A stretch of 64,000 bases of DNA from Polytrichum commune (lineage: Eukaryota; Streptophyta; Polytrichopsida; Polytrichales; Polytrichaceae). This document shows, piece by piece, positions 62,045-64,000 of this stretch. The translations under genes and the position numbers were made by a program. Numbering within the stretch: the stretch's first letter is position 1; each line of letters begins with the position of its first letter. The stretch spans positions 40,486,001-40,550,000 of the forward strand of contig OX485804.1 in assembly GCA_950295325.1 (NCBI GenBank). The letters are read 5' to 3'. Under the pieces are notes generated by a model. It had not been told where the DNA came from. It searched no databases and was given only the letters and a program-made list of their open reading frames with translations.

Positions 62045-62404
62045 TACTCATCGTCTCTTCCAACTGGTTCTGTGTGCTAACTTATTGCATAGCGCTCACG
62101 ATGAACGTTAGATTAGATTGAGCATGATGGTTTTGGGTGGGATCCACAAGTTGTCAGAGTGCACACAATCTATCACCAACAACAACTCCCCTGCTGCTGC
62201 TGCTGCTGCTGCTGGCAAGTGTGCCAATTGCAAGCGGAGCGATTTCCAATGGCGCCAACGCTTGTGAAGCCGATGAGCTTTTGCTCTGAATGTGAGGAGG
62301 AGCTAAGTTAGTTTGGCATGATGTGCCGGCCCAGCACATGGTGGCAGCCAGTGCCACCATGTTTTTACGAAACTGGCGAGGTTTTGTAGGGTTTATCCTT
62401 CATC

Positions 62405-62639
62405 CTGTGCCTGGGGAGATTTTTGGGCATAATCGCTCGAGATCCAAGTGTTCTCCCATGTCCAACCGCTTGCATGTTGACATCTTTCGCTTTTTCTTTC
62501 TCTCTCGATTTTGAGGTTGATTCTATGAATTCCCACTAAACTGATCGACGATTTTCCTCGAGTCCTGAATTCTTAACCGGTCATTTCTCAAACCCAACGA
62601 GCTCATCTGTAACTAGCGCTCGGTTCTCCCTGTTCATTG
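62405..62639 (+). mobile_element. hAT-like MITE (235 bp)
   Basis: Begins CTGTGCCTGGGGAGATTTTT and ends CGGTTCTCCCTGTTCATTG. The flanking 8-mers CCTTCATC (62397-62404) and CCTTGACC (62640-62647) are a degraded target duplication. Confidence 0.8.
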
Positions 62640-62963
62640 CCTTGACCTCCATGGGAGGTCTCGTTGGGAGTTTTCATGGGGGAGTTGCTCCTCTGTGATT
62701 TGGCATTGGTTGCTTTGTATGCAAAAGAGTTATGGTTAACGAAACCGTGGGCTTGATCCTTCTCTGAAAGAAAGTCATGTTAAGAGTTCGACGTTAGTTT
62801 GTTGCGTGTCGGAGTCTATTTTGGAAACTTTTTGGACTTTTTCTTGTCATCTCAAAAGCTTTGAGTGAAATTTAGGATCTAAAACATGGTATGGATATGG
62901 GACCCGCCACCCTAAATCCCATATCGGTCTATGCAAGGCTAGTTTGGCCTACCCTTTCTCCTA

Positions 62964-63225
62964 GGGGGTGGACTCTTCATTGGAAACTTAGATGACGTAC
63001 GTGGGTCACTATGAAATTAAACCTTATATATGGGAACTTTATGGAGAAAGACAAATGTATACGTACTAATGGCAAGCTAGAAAATGGATTCATGTATATA
63101 TACGAAGGCTTTCAATTGATTGTGATAAAATACCTCCACTACATAAATATAATATAAAACCTGATTTAAATAGGCCCTTTTTACATATGAAATCCACTTC
63201 CAATGAGAAAGTCATTGAACATGAC
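62964..63225 (+). mobile_element. Left-half fragment, family GGGGTGGACTCTTC
   Basis: GGGGGTGGACTCTTCATTGG, then TGGGTCACTATGAAATTAAA and TAAATAGGCCC..., collinear with the first 260 bases of the full copy at 40814, then lost. Confidence 0.75.
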
Positions 63226-63799
63226 AAAATGAGTTTCACCCTCAATAAGCAGATAGAGAATGTTCTTTGTGCTCATGGATTGAAATAAATTTGGGGGATC
63301 CGCATGGACTAGTGTAAGCCACCAAAACGTTGTTTGGATAATTATAGTGTGATCATAGGATTGGAACTCCCAAGAACCTTTGTAATTTCTATAATTCAAC
63401 ACATGTCCTCATATCCAATCAAGACGAGAACACATTGGCAAATCACATGACCCAACCCCTATGATTTTGTATTAATTGCCAAGCACTTGGGCCATGTTTG
63501 CTTAAGATATGCATGCCTCATTGGGGAAGATTTTAAATCCAACACCTGTCTTTGAAGTGATTTTGGGTTAGGTGTGGGAATCTAAGAACGGACACGAAAA
63601 ATGAACATGTCCAAAAGAGATTGGACTCCTTTCTTAAAATCTATTAACGCCTTTAGACTCAAATGTCAACACAATAATTGCACAGACCTAGATATTCATC
63701 TAAAGAATCAACACAAATGCCATAACATCATTCAGATCCATAACAATGTTGAGTAAGATTGATAGTATTCCATAAAAAATTCCCCACATTCAATCTAGG
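63226..63799. other. Spacer with fragments of two MITE families
   Basis: About 63590-63730 resembles the interior of the 15767-16132 MITE (GTCCAAAAGAGATTGGACT). 63731-63752 (CAGATCCATAACAATGTT) is an end of the fold-back family of 11331-11465. No gene recognised. Confidence 0.45.
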
Positions 63800-64000
63800 A
63801 CACCTAACACAAAACCAGGAGACCATGGCACTCCAAACACTCACAACCGTTGGTTTAATCTATTCTATCATGCATGAGGACCCTCATGAACAAAATTTTA
63901 ATTGAAAAAGCATTTGGTTGAGGGCCCAGTCACACTACACTTGAGGGTCCGTGACCACGTTACATGATTTTGGAGGTGTTTTGGGACGGCCTTTGGACAC
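63800..64000 (+). mobile_element. Harbinger-like MITE, family GGGCCACTTCACAC (copy 4, cut by window end)
   Basis: Collinear with the second half of copy 1 from CCTAACACAAAA through TTTGGTTGAGGGCCC to GGACGGCCTTTGGAC. The left inverted repeat is missing and the right one would lie beyond the window. Confidence 0.8.

Noticed and set aside
35770-64000. LTR retrotransposons or viral insertions in the gene-poor half
   Set aside because: I looked for reverse transcriptase, integrase, gag and coat-like frames and for long terminal direct repeats. The only sizeable direct repeats (61210/62053) enclose a pogo element and carry no TG...CA ends.

Overview
The window looks like nuclear DNA from a land plant. 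Protein-coding genes are split by short GT-AG introns, the coding sequences match plant families (L-arabinokinase, HR-like lesion-inducing protein, ankyrin-PGG membrane protein, glyoxal oxidase), and the rest is AT-rich and full of small inverted-repeat transposons. One gene is an ERK7/MAPK15-type kinase. That class is tied to cilia in other eukaryotes and lies outside the standard MAPK groups of flowering plants. I therefore infer a seed-free plant with swimming sperm (liverwort, moss, lycophyte or fern), but I cannot name the species.

Layout. 1-1114: last four exons of an L-arabinokinase gene (+). 2238-4306: complete five-exon HR-like lesion-inducing membrane protein (-). 6545-12752: MAPK15-like kinase of at least 15 exons (+), whose introns carry several MITEs. 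16462-18844: four-exon RBM22/Ecm2 splicing factor (+). 20073-20154: intact tRNA-Ser(GCU). 20881-22260: ankyrin-PGG protein (-). 24599-25128: second tRNA-Ser(GCU) copy broken in its anticodon loop by a 445-bp MITE. 27590-29616: pogo/Tigger-like element with a decayed DDE transposase (-). 30998-35769: complete five-exon secreted glyoxal oxidase (-). From 35.8 kb to the end I recognise no host gene. That 28 kb consists of tandem repeats and transposons: pogo-like, hAT-like and PIF/Harbinger-like elements, two unassigned TIR families, a nested stack at 51.8-54.7 kb, and a 62-bp x 6 minisatellite carrying telo-box motifs.

The genes do not form a pathway. They are ordinary single plant genes: cell-wall sugar salvage, membrane/stress, signalling, spliceosome, ankyrin membrane protein and apoplastic peroxide production. 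All spliced models were built by hand from reading frame, GT/GC-AG signals and similarity to families I know. Exon phases close exactly for every internal exon. The 5' end of the arabinokinase gene and the 3' end of the kinase gene are not resolved. No database search was run.
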